Positions 46,640 to 59,854 are shown, counted from the stretch's first letter. The stretch: 64,000 nucleotides of DNA from Papio anubis (GCF_008728515.1 NC_044981.1:93156426-93220425), one strand, 5' to 3'. Notes: generated by a model from the sequence alone, not told the origin. Made by a program: numbers and translations.

Positions 46640-47065
46640 CAAAATGTTGTTAGAGTGTATATACTTTGACTGAAATTGCTATGAATTTGAACCTTTATCT
46701 ATTTTAGATATTGTTAAATTTGTCCCCTAAGTGATTTTAACAATGAACATTCCAAACAGCTGAAAATATGTGACTGTAATGTTTATATCATCAATAACAC
46801 TTGATATATTCAGAATCTCGATTTTCTTGTTCTATTTATTGGGTGTAAAATTATATCCTATTGGACCATTTCCTGATTACTAGCGACAGTGGAGAAGAGG
46901 TGGAGAGGTTCAGATTTCCTCTATTTTTAATTGCCTTCTCAAACTATTGCTTTATTTTTAGTATTTTTCTATGAATTCTTCATATGCTCTGGATAACTAA
47001 TTTTCTGTCTTGTATATGCTTTACATATATTTCTGCCAGTTTGTCAATTCTTTTTACTTGAGATA
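46640..47065 (-). mobile_element. Old L1M fragment (antisense)
   Basis: Reverse L1M signature, much decayed: CATTTCCTGATTACTAGCGAC, ATGAATTCTTCATATGCTCTGG, TTTCTGTCTTGTATATGC and TTCTGCCAGTTTGTCAATTC. Confidence 0.5.
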
Positions 47066-48524
47066 GTGAATATGCAATATTCTTAGGAATTTTCTACAAA
47101 AATTACTACATTTTTGTTTTTCATAGCATTTAGTACACCTGTTGTTAGCTTTAGTGCAAACAAGAGTTATACATTTTTTCATGAATGAACTAAAATTTTT
47201 CAGCACTATTGATTGAATATGCTGCCCTTTCCTCATGAATTTTCACTTCCAAGTCTGGTATAAAGGAGGGGAAGAAAATTTCTGAAGGTCAATTCATGTT
47301 TATACATTTAACTAGATTTTAAGCTAAAACAGGAAAGAAAAGAGGATCAACAGATACCATGATTTTAAAGAATCCTTGGATAGGATACTAACAAATTTGT
47401 AGCTCAAGCGACCATGAAGATTACACAAATACAAAAACATGAAACAGAGGCAGCAAAGTCAAGCTGAAATGCAATATGAATTGATAAAAATGAGGAATGT
47501 TTTCAGATATTTTATATACTTCACTTTTTTTCAGAAAATTACTCAATTTGACCTTGGTTTCTAAATGACTATAAGAGGTAGAAAGAGTGTGTTCTTCAAA
47601 GGAATTTTGCAAAAAAAAAAACCAAAGAAACAAAATTAAGTGATAACACATAAGTAGTATTAAGCATCCAATGCAGTAAGATGACCTTCTCCTGAAGGGA
47701 AATCAGACATCGTAGCTACTTTCTAATGCTTACATGAAGAAAATCCTGTAAAGCATTCTTTGGAGATTGAATTTGTAGAAAAGAAAGCAGTAATTTCTTA
47801 ACAAAACATAAAAAAATTGTCATAAAATTTATGTCTTTAGCTAAAATTTCAAATTTCTACTCTCTTCCATTTTACATAAGTATGAACAAAAAGCAAAAGC
47901 AATTGTGAAAAAACATCTTGAATAAAAAATTTTTAAAAAAGGACTTGAATGGAGAATTAGGCAAAAATTATAGTAAAATTATTATAAAAATACAAACTGA
48001 TTTCTTTTGTATTTGTATAGAAATATTGAAATTAATATGGAAGTTCTTGATTATGATATCCAGCCAGTTAAAAAATGTGATTAATATGCTGTCTTAAGAG
48101 ACTTGATTTTTATTAATATGAGGCTGGATTTTTAAGTATATTTTTGTTAAACACAAAATTTTTAAGAAAAGTTTCACTGGGATTCATACACTTTGTGACT
48201 GTGTCCTTGTATTAAATTTGTTAACCTGTGATAAAAAAGATCAATTATTTGAAATGTTCATTATTTGAAAAATTATAAGACTAATATCCATATGTGGTTA
48301 TTTATCCATATATTGGCAATTCCTGTCATTAAATTTCTCCAGAATGATCCTTTAAACCTTCTGGTGTTTGATTTATCAGTGAATCTAATGTGTGATGTCT
48401 TTTGAGTTAAGGTATTCACAAAAATTTTCCTCCAATTCAGTAAAATTATTGAAAAAATTATTGAACAAATGGATTTAAATACTAACCAATTTCCTATTTC
48501 TTTATAGTTACATACTTTTTCTTT
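47066..48524. other. AT-rich intergenic DNA
   Basis: No gene or clear repeat. Confidence 0.55.
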
Positions 48525-48842
48525 CTTTCTTTTTTTTTTTTTTGTCATTGTTGTTTTTTGAGACAGTCTTACTCTGTTGCCCAGACTGGAGTGCAGTGGT
48601 ACGATCTCGGCTCACTGTAACCTCTGTCTTCCAGGTTCAAGTGATCCTCCTGCCTCAGCATCCTGAGTAGCTGGGACTACAGGCACACACCACCACACCT
48701 GGCTAATTTTTATATTTTTAGTAGAGATGCTGTTTCATCATGTTGGCCAGGCTGGTCTCAAACTCCTGACCTCAAGTGATCCACCTGCCTTGGCCTCCTA
48801 AAGTACTGGGATTACAGGCATAAGCCACCAAATGGCCCAGCC
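48525..48842 (-). mobile_element. Alu, S-type (antisense)
   Basis: Full-length reverse Alu: T-rich tail, AGACTGGAGTGCAGTGG, CCTCAGCATCCTGAGTAGCTGG, TGTTGGCCAGGCTGGTCTC and GGATTACAGGCATAAGCC. Confidence 0.93.
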
Positions 48843-49010
48843 TATGACCATATATTCTGAAATATTTAGCAATTTCTCTACCAGCAGGGCTATACATTGC
48901 CTCATCAAATATATGTGAGTATACTTAGAAGTTATGGTCGTATAAATTTTATGTAACACGATTGAAATATGTTAGTAATGTATCATCCTATTCAAAACAT
49001 TTGTTCTGTG

Positions 49011-49170
49011 AAAATTATTTTATTTTTGTTGTCATTGAAAATATACTGGGCAATAAAATTTCTTAAATTGTATTTAAGAAATGAAAAAAAATTATTTAAG
49101 AAATAAATTTTTATTTAGAAAATTTTATTGCCCAGTATATTTTCAGTGGCAATGAAAATAAAATAATTTT
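49011..49170. repeat. 160-bp near-perfect inverted repeat (hairpin)
   Basis: The arms at 49011-49065 and 49116-49170 are reverse complements at about 49 of 55 positions by eye. They share ATATACTGGGCAATAAAATT on the left and its complement on the right. Most mismatches would be G-U pairs in RNA. The loop is about 50 bases and itself holds short TTTAAGAAAT repeats. Sequence outside the arms does not pair. The element family is not recognised; a fold-back DNA transposon (MITE) is the likeliest origin. Confidence 0.85.
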
Positions 49171-52100
49171 CTTAAATGGGCAAATGCCTCACCAATCCAC
49201 TGAAAAGAGATTTCTTCAAACCACTTAGAAAGGCATACTTAGTTCCTAACTCACAGGATGGTAGTGAGGTTGAAATGGAAAATAATTCACAAACACCAGC
49301 TTTGGGACATAACGTTCTAGAATACTTATACTATAATTAAAATTGTTATACAATCAGCTAAAACAAAATTAAAGATAAACTATTATTCATAAAACCATGA
49401 TTCCCATCCACAATTGTATTTTTTACTTTTTCTAACCCCATTACCTATCTATATAGACATAATCCTCTTATAGTTATATTTTTGTCTTAAGCTTAAAAAT
49501 GTATTTTATGAAAACCTATACATATTACTAAATAGACCACAATTTTAATATTTAATGTCTATATAATATATCAAATAATGTGAATATTTCTATTTGTTTT
49601 CTGAATATTTTAAAAATGTTCAGAATCATAAATACTTCTAATGTTAACTTTTCTTGCCATCCCACCATTAGGGAGCCTCATGATTTTAAAATCAAGCTTG
49701 ATAGAATAATGTCACTTCATTGTTGTTTAAATTGCAGTGTAAACAAATAAACATAGATAAATGCATATTTATCTGTAAATTTATATCTGCATATAGATAT
49801 CCTTATCTATAGATACATATTTACTTATAATAAATCTGAATATATTTCTTACCAATTTTACAATAGATTTATACAACATATATAAACTCTGTGGCCATAG
49901 TTGCTATGAATATTTTTTATGTAGGCCAAATTCCTTCTTATTCTGAAAACCTTTAAAGGGCTTACTTTCTAAATAGTTAAATGCATCTTTTGCTTTCTAG
50001 TTTCTGCTATCACTTCAAAGTATGAAATAACCATCTTTTAGGAGAGCTTATGAATCTTCAAATAAATTTTCTCATTTTCTATTATTTAAACATTTTATTG
50101 ACTCAATACAATTGAAATTTATTTTGGTGTTCATCTACATGTGGATTTGCTAATTTTAGTTAATTTAAAGAGCATTGTATTAAAGTTCTCTTATTTTTTC
50201 AATTATATTGAGATTTTCCCATTTTAAAATATGATAACTATATATAATCTACTTTTATTTAGAGTAGATATAGATAAAAGAATAGAAGCTACTTGTAGCT
50301 TTTTATTCTATTCATTTTGGTATCTATTTTTTAATACCACTTCTAATTTGGACTACTTTGTTGCTATTTCTGAAGATTGAATTAAATGTGTTAAGATCCT
50401 TATATCTTTATGTTTTCTTTCATAAATTTGCATTATTAAAAAACAATTATTATCAATACCCTAATTCATTCAGGATAAGGGTTAAATATGACAGTTCTTT
50501 CAGGATTATAAACATTATATTGTGTATTAAATTTGGAATTATTCAAACTATGAGAATTAATGAATTTACACTCTCATGAGACATTTTTTCAACTTAAAAA
50601 GTAAGATGGTTTTATGGAATTTTAAACTTGATGTAGGGGATACTGATCATTTTGTAAATTAAACACTGGCAAACACTCTCTTACAGGAACAGAATTTTTT
50701 CTTTTAAAAAATTCTTTTGAAAAGCTACAAATAAAGATACTGTTATGTCAATCAAGGCTTATATTCTACTGACTACTTAGTTTTGGAAACTAGCTGACCT
50801 GAAGACCCTACTTTGAACCCAAATTGCTCTTTCATATTAGTGGCTCCTCACCCTTTTGGCTTGCTTCCAAACTTGAGAAAATTTTATGTAATGTTCAGCT
50901 TAAATTAGAAAAAACTTAGCTCATTTTATAGAGAGGTTTTCTATAACACTTGTGTATGTATATGATAGGACTACCGTCAAGAAAAAAATGGAGAGAAATG
51001 TTTTCTAAAATGGGATGACTTTAATGAAACTGCTCAGTCTGTACAACGGTATCATGTATTTTACTTGAATGAAGTTGTTAAACAAGATCTCTGTTTACAT
51101 ATACTGTTGTGCAGTTATCAACCCAATCAAAAACTCACTCATTGTTTTTTAATTCAAAAGTGATTAGCAAATGCTGAGAAGTCACCTTATCTCAGTAAAA
51201 CACAGGTACCAACTCAGAGTAAATATTTTGGTAAACAATTATTCTGTTCTTGCATATTCAGCAGTGTGCTAAATTATGCATAATCTTGCATAAGTAATAA
51301 GTGAAGGTAGCTTAAATTCAGCTTTTTTTTTTTAACCTGACCTATTTCTTTCAGTGCTGTTAGCTGCTTAAATCATGTATGAGCTTTCTGTAAAGCTTCA
51401 ATGAGTAGCTCGGGTAGAGAAACTTCAGTAATAAATTTCAGGAGAAGACAAGTTTTTTGACAGGCATAATGCAACACATACAGAGTCTGGAACTCACACT
51501 CTGGGAATTTAGAGCAATCCTTGCAAAGCAGCTTTTCCCTGTTACATTAATAGAGAAAATGAAGTATGAAAGTCCTCAGGAATTACTGCTAGGTGTAATT
51601 TAAATAATTTACTAGAAGACAGTTCAGCACATGCATAGAACAGGGGCATACAGAGTTTGCCATAAGCAGTTTATAAATAAACTATATTCTGCTGAAGTAA
51701 GTCAGGCATAAATTATATCTATTCCTTTTGTGGCTGTACCCCGTTCCTCATTGTAATAGTTATTTAAAAAAAATTCTGGGTTATGACCTTCTCCTGGAAA
51801 TCACAGACATTGCCTGCCTTGTACCTTGCTTATGAGCTTTCTTGTGGTTAATGGTTTGGTGGCTATGAGATCAAAGTAAAATTACTATTGCTGGAAATAA
51901 AGAAAAAAAAAATGCATTACATATCTGTAAACAGAATTCCTGAAGAATTTCTTATCCTGGTTTGGGGTGGGGGAGATTTGTGGCCAAAGACCATTAAAGG
52001 GATTCTGGCTATTTTATAAAGATTTTACACCTTAGAAAGAGAGAAAGGTATTTTCTATTTCATGCCTCGAATATTATGCCGTAAATTATCAAACCAAAAT

Positions 52101-54439
52101 AAAAATGCCTAAAGGAAATATATATAATGAAGACTCAAAATTATGCAGAAATTATTTGTAAAACATGCATATGAAGGTTAAAAAGCTTCCATTCATAGAA
52201 TCTTGAGTTATTAAAGAGCAGATGGGCTGTAATGGCACTAAAGGTTTTCCTCAAATATACTGTTAGTCCTTTGGAGAGAGACTTTGCTCAAGGAAGATGA
52301 TCTCAAGTGCTTGCTCTACTCAAGCCATCAAATTTTAGATTAGTGTTCTGTGACTTTTACTTTCACTTAGCTTTCTTTTGATAAAGAAAATAGACTCCTT
52401 GGAAAATTAGTATAGATTAAGAAGTGAATAGCTATGATGTTACATAAGAAATACAGAAAGATAATGTTCATTCTCATAAATTCACTTTTATACACATATA
52501 AATCACACTTCCTATGTTGTCTTTTGGAGTAATATGCACTGCAGTGCCTCAGCTCCCCATATATATGAATATGTATATGTACCCATTTGATTGATAGGTA
52601 GATAGATAGCAGAGTTAAAATTTTGTATGGGAATTCATACTCTATATGCAGGGGTTATAACTAGAACTTAAATCCTACATAGAGGGAATAATGGGGAGCA
52701 AAACAGACAATACTGCAATGATGATACTTTTATTCTCAGGATTAATTTTGTAACAATGGCCTCATAATTAGAAAACACCTAAATAGAGGAAAGTATTTTC
52801 TGGGCCTTGATCTGGAATGTGGAATGAAAATAGACTTTTATTTGTCTTTAATGAAGAGCAAAGACTTGATGTAGTTGCCATACATACATTCCAATTAGGG
52901 CTGTGATTTATTTACTTGATCTTCATATGAGATTCTATGTCTTCATTGGGGAATATTGCTTGTGGTGATGGGTCTGCATTGAAAAGCTTGGACCAGAACC
53001 CTAAAATTAGCTATCTGACTATTATGTGTTAGAACCTGTAACCCTAACTTAGTGCTATAACTAGCTAAATTGAGCAGGTACAATGGATATACCTCCTGTA
53101 GCATACTTAAGAAAGTTATATGAAACTCCCTGATGCTCATTTGGGCTTGTACTTGCCTGAATACAGGAAGAAATGAAGAAATTCTAAAATATTTCTGTCC
53201 TTGATAGGTAAACAAGATCAACATGTATGAAATTATAGCTGGAGATTATTGCTAAAATAATTTATAATTTTCTTTGTGCCTCATGCTCACAAGTTGAGTA
53301 CATTCCTATACAGCTATTGTAGATGCTAGTCTCACAATGTACTTTGAGAAATGCTGAAATATTCTCTGCATTTAGATAAGGGCATTTAAAAACCCTGAGA
53401 AAATACTGTTTTAATATTCAAAGGAAGTAATATAAGAAATGTAACATATAAATGGTTTTACACCAATATTCATGTAAGAATAAAGCTTGATTCTGTGAGT
53501 GTGAGTGTTAGGTACAGTACTTGTTGATTGGATGTGGGTGGCAAGGTTGGGCAGGTGTAAAGGACTAGTGGTGCCTTATGATGCTGAGGAAGCGAATCTC
53601 CATTTGGCCACCAGAGAGAATCCTGAGAAATAAGAGCTACGAAGAGGTCCTAGGATTAGTGAAAGGCAGGGGCATATGTCCAAGTTAAAGAAGGTGGTTG
53701 TCAGAGGAAAATAACAAATTCACAGCTCCACAGTTTTGACTTTGGCCAGTCTGGGGTTGGCACAAACTCAACTTCCTGTCATTTTAGTTAGTCACTTATA
53801 CATCTGAAATGAGAACACATTGATAATAGAATCCTTCCTTACTTGTTGATAGATTTGACACTTGTATGAAAATCTAAGTCATTTATTACTCTAATAGGAA
53901 TCATCCCTCCAACATAGCTTCTTTATCAGTGATTGTTTCTATGTTAACATGTTGAACTTGTTACTGTAATGGAAACTCTGCTAGCTCCTTTCATATTACA
54001 GTATGAAAGAAATATCCTACAAGAGAAAGAAATCAAGTTAAGCAAGTGCACAGATGCATTATAATCTACCATGTAGCCACTTCATAAGATACTTGTGTAT
54101 ATGTGGGGTGTGTGTGTGTGTATGATATTTGGCATTTTTGATAGTTATTTGTTTAGTTGGCTATGATGAAGATTATCATATGACAGAAGATTCTCAGAAA
54201 TGTCAGGATGGCTAATGCCAGGTTTTACATATATACAGGGCGTTTACCCAATATCTTTTTCTACTTTGGCACATTGAACTCAAGAGATTCATTGTGGATA
54301 AGCAGAAAACAGACATTTTAAAGAAAAAAGCCCCTGTTTTACTACTGTCGTATAAGGTGCCTGTGAATAAATCTATATGTCATTCCAATCAAAAACAGGA
54401 GTCTAATAAATAGGACTTTATAACTTTTCGAGGAACCTT
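49171..54439. other. Mostly unique AT-rich DNA
   Basis: A faint MIR-like trace lies at about 49240-49320. TA-rich patches are at 49750-49830. A repeat-free, better-balanced block at 50750-52450 includes TTATGCATAATCTTGCATAAG-type sites near 51274. A short GATA tract lies at 52595-52610 and (GT)n at 54106-54120. The 93-codon frame at 52943-53224 is not recognised. Confidence 0.5.
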
Positions 54440-54560
54440 TTATTCAGATTCAGGAAATCTGGTTTTAGTCTCATTTCTGTCCCTATTATGGACTCCAAGA
54501 AATCTGCACAATTTTAACTTATTTTAAAAATCCAGTCAATATACCTCACAAACAAAATAA
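54440..54560 (+). mobile_element. Possible MIR (sense), partial
   Basis: ATTCAGGAAATCTGGTTTTAGTC, TGTCCCTATTATGGAC and AACTTATTTTAAAAATCC loosely follow the MIR 5' half. Confidence 0.35.
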
Positions 54561-55957
54561 CAAAAAAAGTAACTGAATAGCAATATACCATAGTACTATT
54601 TTTATTTGTACTTTTTTATAGCACATTGTAGAGACTGAGTGAATATAGAATAAATGGAAAGGCCTTTTCTCTTCAGTGTCAGTATAGCTTGTCTCTGTAA
54701 AATGAACAAAAGAATCAAGCATTTTTTCTATTTATGGTACCTTTCAGAAACTAAATTTTAGTTTACTTATAGCAATACTGGTATAGCAAACAATATCTTG
54801 ATTCTCCATTCACTCATCTCTTAATTCAAGTAGTTTTACATAAGCAACAATGGGGTAGGTACAATGTACCAATTACTGAGTATACTGTGTACCAGAAACT
54901 AATGCTGAGGTTGTTTGAAATTACTTATGACCTGGAGTTAATCATCAATAGAAATTGTATAATGTAATTTACATTAGCATTGAAACTAGCATTGGATTAA
55001 CCTTTGGAAAAATTTTCCTTGTAAGGTTCTTCTTTTTATGCATACTCTTAACAGTAAGCTCTATGTTTCCAATCACTTCTACAGTAAAATGTAGCTTGTG
55101 ACTTATGCTATTAATTAATAAAAAGTTTCTTGAGTCTATAATTGGAACTAGGTTGATATATTGTTATAATTTTCTTTATTTATTCCAATTCTGCTTGAAT
55201 TAGCTGTAAATAGTAAAAATATAACATCATTTGAACTCTTTTAAACAATGTTCGTCAGAAAACCATATTTTTATTATAGAATTCAACCTTCAGTAGATTA
55301 AATTATGTTAACATGAAATTTCTTCTGAATATGCAATAAATAGGTTGTAGACCTGATAAAAACAGCTTAGTTAAAAGAATTCCATTAACATCATTACAAT
55401 GATAGAGAAAATAATGTGCAAAATAGAGTCACTGTATGATCCTGACCTTGTGATACAAATTAAAATAAAGAAAAGTGTCATATTTCTCTGTGGTTCAACT
55501 TGGGTTCACCTAATAGAACTCTAAGAAAAGCAAATGTTTTGTCACTTACTCTGTTGCCAAGAACATTTTAGTGCATAATTAATGATAATCCACTTCTTAA
55601 TGTGTGTATATGAATGAACACAAAGTTGTTGCTGGTGCCACAGAAACAATATCATTTTCAATGTGAAGAGAGCAGCACAATTTCTACTAAAATAATGAGC
55701 TGTGGAAAGGATAATGGAAGGTGTCAGGAGCACAATAAACATGATTAGAATGAACGAGGAGAAAAGAACAGTATTCAACACCATCAGGATTTTTCTCTTA
55801 GAAAAATAATAAGTCCTTGAAGGGTTTCCATGGCCCTTCTCACTATGTAGTCTATAAATATCATGCAATATGCAGTCTGTTGCTTAGTTTACATATCTGT
55901 CTTGCATGCTGACGCCTTCTTCTCAAATTGACCAACAGTACCTGGTGTTCTCTGGGG
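54561..55957. other. AT-rich intergenic DNA
   Basis: No gene is seen. The 108-codon antisense frame at 55542-55868 has no recognisable domain. Confidence 0.5.
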
Positions 55958-56118
55958 CAGTGCTTACTACTTCACTGTGCATATACATCACTCGGGGGAG
56001 GTTAACAGGTAGACTCTAATTCGTCAGATCTGAATTAGAGGTGAGGACCAAGATTCTGCTTTTTAAACTAGCTCCCAAGCGATGCCATTTTTTGCTGGTC
56101 CATGGATCACACTTTGGC
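55958..56118 (+). mobile_element. MER5-type hAT element
   Basis: Follows MER5A order: CAGTGCTTACTACTTCACTG, ACATCACTCGGGGGAGG, TCTGAATTAGAGGTGAGG, GATTCTGCTTTTTAAACTAGC and CATGGATCACACTTTGG. Non-autonomous DNA transposon relic. Confidence 0.65.
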
Positions 56119-56362
56119 CTTTTCTCAGCCAACACAATTTTCATGGGCAGTTAGTCCACTGCCATGATTTAATATATCCTGTATGTTCACGATTTGTTAT
56201 TCGTCATCCTCAGTCTCAACTCTTCTAATCTTCACAATCTTTAATTTGACATATTAAAAACTAAGCTCATTATGGTCATCCTGAAAGCCAATCTTCCTGC
56301 TTTATACTCTGTTTATTATATTAATGATACCATCATTCCTCAGGTTGCCAAAGATGGTCATA
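56119..56362. other. Intergenic DNA
   Basis: Unique, no gene. Confidence 0.5.
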
Positions 56363-56500
56363 TCATTCCCATTTTACACTTTATGGCTTTGAAAGTTAGG
56401 TAGTCTCTTAAAATGGGTCTGCTAGTAAAAGTAGTCTGTGATTAAACACATGTTATCTGATTTCAAAGAGTGTGCTCCTTTACTATGTATAATTATCTTC
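56363..56500 (-). mobile_element. MIR fragment (antisense)
   Basis: ATTCCCATTTTACACTTTATGG, GTCTGCTAGTAAAAGTAG, CTGATTTCAAAGAGTGTGC and CTTTACTATG follow reverse MIR order. Confidence 0.55.
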
Positions 56501-56509
56501 TTCTAGAAT

Positions 56510-56755
56510 AACTTTCCCTTTCTTTCCCACAGATGAACTATACTTTTTTATAAAATGTATTTCCTGTGTGAAGCCATCCCCAGTTTTTCCAGGGAGCATA
56601 ACACCTTCCTTCCTCTATGATTCTATGGAAGTTTGGTATCTACTCCTTTCAAGGGACACATCACAATGCATTTCAACTGTTGGTTGGGTTGCATGTCTCC
56701 TTTTGCCTTAGAGTGTGAGCTCCTTGAAGTTAAGCACTGTGTCTTATTTATTAAT
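56510..56755 (+). mobile_element. L2 fragment (sense)
   Basis: GTGTGAAGCCATCCCCAG, then TAGAGTGTGAGCTCCTTGAAG and AAGCACTGTGTCTTATTTATT, in sense L2 3' order. Confidence 0.6.
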
Positions 56756-56811
56756 TATTTTATTGGAAATAAGGAAATACTCGATTGTTTTAAATTTTTT
56801 TTAAATAATAT

Positions 56812-56977
56812 AAAAATATAGAAAAAAATTTCTTCCAAATTCCTCTCTCTAAAGCTCACTTTTCCGCATTTAGGTAACCACTGAAAATATGTAAAATTAT
56901 ATGGAAATATAGAGAAAAAAAGAAAATCCATATTCCAAATACTCTTTCCAAATCCCGCTCTGCATTTGGGTAATCAT
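56812..56977. repeat. ~90-bp diverged tandem duplication
   Basis: AAATATAGAAAAAAATTTCTTCC...CCGCATTTAGGTAACCACTG is followed about 90 bases later by AAATATAGAGAAAAAAAG...CTGCATTTGGGTAATCATTG. Confidence 0.7.
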
Positions 56978-56984
56978 TGTTATT

Positions 56985-57171
56985 AGTTTGGCGTGCAGTT
57001 CTTGAAAACCTTATCTATGGACATTTATTTATATACCTATATACAATCTCCATCTCTACATAGCTATAAGCATATATACATAAACACATAGTTTATAAAT
57101 TGGATGATGTGCATATTATTCTGTAACTTGCTTTTATTTGCATTGGTATATCTTTGGCAACTTTTTTATAC

Positions 57172-57217
<46 letters not shown>

Positions 57218-57960
57218 ATTCTTTTAAAGAATATAAGTCAATCCATGGTATAGAGTTATAATGTTTTAATCATTCACATATGTAGAGAGAGATAATTTAA
57301 ATGTTTAGTACTTTGCTATTACATGTAAAACTGAAAAAAAATACATTTTATTGTTTTCATCCCTATACAAGTATTTCTCTATAATAGATATCTAGATTTG
57401 ATGTCACTGATTCAAAGATATATGTCTACAATGTTGATACATACAGCCAAATTGTCTGCTAAGAAGTCTGTGCCAATTTATACTGAGAAATAGAAGTGCC
57501 ATGATTTTTTCCTAAAACATTTTTGCTCTCAGCCACACTAGGTCTTATCAAAACTATTATTTTTTGCCAACAAAATGGGTGAAAAATTATACCTCATAAT
57601 TATATATTTTTTCATTTCTCTAATTACCTGTGATCTTAGAATTTTTTCTGGAAATGCTTTGGCTTTTTGAATGTTTTTCTATGATGGCTGTTCTTACTGT
57701 TTGGTCAATTTTCTTCGGGTTGTTTTCCTGGTTTGCAATGATTTTCAGAAGTTCTGTATATATTTAAGATATTAATGCATTTTTTAAGTTACAAATATTT
57801 TTCTCAGTCTTTAAAAAATTTATTTAAAATGCATTTTACATAAAACATTTTTAATTTTTGCATATCCAGATTTCACATTTTTCTATTATTTTATCTTTAT
57901 GTTTGTTGTTTTATTGCTTATATCTATTTATTTTACTTCTTTATTTCCTTGTTTATTTCA
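56985..57960 (-). mobile_element. Old L1M fragment (antisense)
   Basis: Reverse L1M landmarks: TCTGTAACTTGCTTTTATTTGC, CAGCCAAATTGTCTGC, TTCATTTCTCTAATTACC, GAAGTTCTGTATATATTTAAG and AATATTTTTCTCAGTC. It is split by a CA microsatellite. Confidence 0.6.
57175..57213. repeat. (AC)n microsatellite
   Basis: A 39-base pure AC run, long enough to be polymorphic. Confidence 0.95.
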
Positions 57961-57989
57961 CAGTTATTATGTTACTTTACATACAGTAA

Positions 57990-59500
57990 GAGTCACCATT
58001 TATAGGTATATAATTGGATGAGTTTCATTAAACATAAGTAGTTTCGTAACCACCACCACAATGAAGATATAGAATGTTTTTGTTACTGCCAAAAAGTGAA
58101 CTTATTCCCCTTGTAGGCAATCGCCAACCCCCTGGCAACCGCTTATCTGACTTCTCTTCCTATTCCTTTATTTTTTCCATTATGGAATATAAATAGGGTC
58201 ATTCAGTATGCAGGGTTCGGTAGTGATTTTTAAATTCATCCATGTTGTGCATATTTCAGCAGCTTATTCTTTTTATTGTTGAATAGTACTCTGTTACAAA
58301 GATGAAACAGAATTTCTTTTATCTATTGAGCAGTTGACGGGTATTTGGGTTGTTTCTGTGTTTTGGCAACTATAAATAAATTATGATATACAGTTATTAC
58401 AGGTCTTTGTGTGGACAAATGTTTTCATCTTATTGGTTAAATGACTAGGTGTGACATTACTGGGTTTTATAGTTAGCTAAGATGCCTATACTATTTTTCA
58501 TTTTCACCAGCAATATGTGAGACTTGCTGTTATTCCTCATCCTTGTCAGGACTTCATATTATCAGGTTGTTTGTTTGGCCACTTTACGTGGGTAGTAATA
58601 TTTATTTTTGGCTTCACTTTGCATTTCTATAGACTACTGATGATGAGAATCTGTCCCTGTACTTATTTACTATCTGTACCTCTGAATAGAAGTGTCTCTT
58701 AGGCCAGGCACCATGGCTCAAACCTGTAATCCCAGCACTTTGGGAGGCCGAGGCGGGGGGATCACGAGGTCAGGAGTTTGAGACCAGCCTGGCCAACATA
58801 GTAAAACCCTGTCTCTACTAAATATACAAAAATTAGCTGGGCATGGTGGCACATACCTGTAGTCGCAGGTACTCGGGAGGCTGAGGCAGCAGGAGAATCG
58901 CTTGAACCCAGGAGGTGGAGGTTGTGGTGAGCCGAGATTGTGCCACTACACTTCAGCCTGGGCAACAGAGCAAGACTCCGTCTCAATAGAAGTGCTTGTT
59001 CAAATTTTCCCCCTTTAAAAATATTATATTGTTAGTTTCCTTATTTTTGAGTTGAGGAGTTTTTCTGGATACCAGTCCTTTATCCCATAAATGTTTTGCC
59101 AGTATTTTCCCCCAGTCTGTGCCTTGCTTGTTTTTTTCTTTTTTTTTTTTTTTCATTTTTTAACACTGTTTTTCAAAGAGCACATGTTTTTAATTTTAAG
59201 AAGTCCATTTCTCCAATGTTTCCTTTATGCTTGCTTTCTATATTCTACTTAAGATGACCAAAAGTCACAGTGATGACTTTTTGGGTACGTTTTCATTTAG
59301 ATTAGATGTTTTAGTGTTTTAGGCTTTACTTTTAGGTCTAGGGTCTATTTTTAGTTTTGTTTCATATGGTTTGAGGTGAGTATGCAGGTTCATTTTCTGC
59401 CAGGTGTCCAGTTGTCCTGACATGATTTACAGAAAAAAAAACATATTTCTCCATTAAAATATCTTGATACTTGTCGCACATCAATTAAGCATCTATGTTG
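57990..59500 (-). mobile_element. L1M (antisense), split by an Alu
   Basis: A long reverse L1M: GTAACCACCACCACAATGAAG, CCCCCTGGCAACCGCTTATC, TTCATCCATGTTGTGCATA and GGTCTTTGTGTGGACAAATG. After the Alu it continues with ACCAGTCCTTTATCCC, AGTATTTTCCCCCAGTCTGTG and TGAGGTGAGTATGCAGG. Confidence 0.82.
58702..58987 (+). mobile_element. Alu, S-type, without an A-tail
   Basis: Full-length Alu from GGCCAGGCACCATGGC to GACTCCGTCTC, inserted in the L1M. AATAGAAGTG stands on both sides (58685-58694 and 58987-58996). The expected A-tail is absent. Confidence 0.92.
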
Positions 59501-59504
59501 TATT

Positions 59505-59835
59505 ATTTATCTGTGGTTGTGTAACAGATTACCAAAAAATTTAGTGGCTGCAAACATTAAATATTTCTTAGTTCACATTTTTTGTGCGTCAGGGACCCAA
59601 AAGCAGTTTACTGCGTAGCTTGGCTAAAGCCTTTTACAAAGCTGCAATCAAAGTTTTGGCTAGGGCTTCAGCCAAGACTCAAACAAGGGAAGATCTGCTT
59701 CCAAGTCTATTCACATGGCTATTAGCAGGACTTAGGTCTTCAAAGGATACTGAGCAGAGATACCAGCTCCTTGCTAAGAGAGCCTCTCCGCACAGATAAC
59801 TAGCTTCGCTCAGAGTGAAAGATCCATTCACCAAT
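59505..59835 (-). mobile_element. Ancient LTR-like repeat (antisense), family uncertain
   Basis: GTGTAACAGATTACCAAAAAATTTAGTGGC...CACATTTTTTGTGCGTCAGG and GATCTGCTTCCAAGTC...CACATGGCTATTAGCAGG follow an interspersed repeat pattern that I associate with old ERVL/MaLR LTRs. The 71-codon frame at 59584-59799 is part of it. Confidence 0.45.
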
Positions 59836-59854
59836 TACTTCTACCATCTACTGA

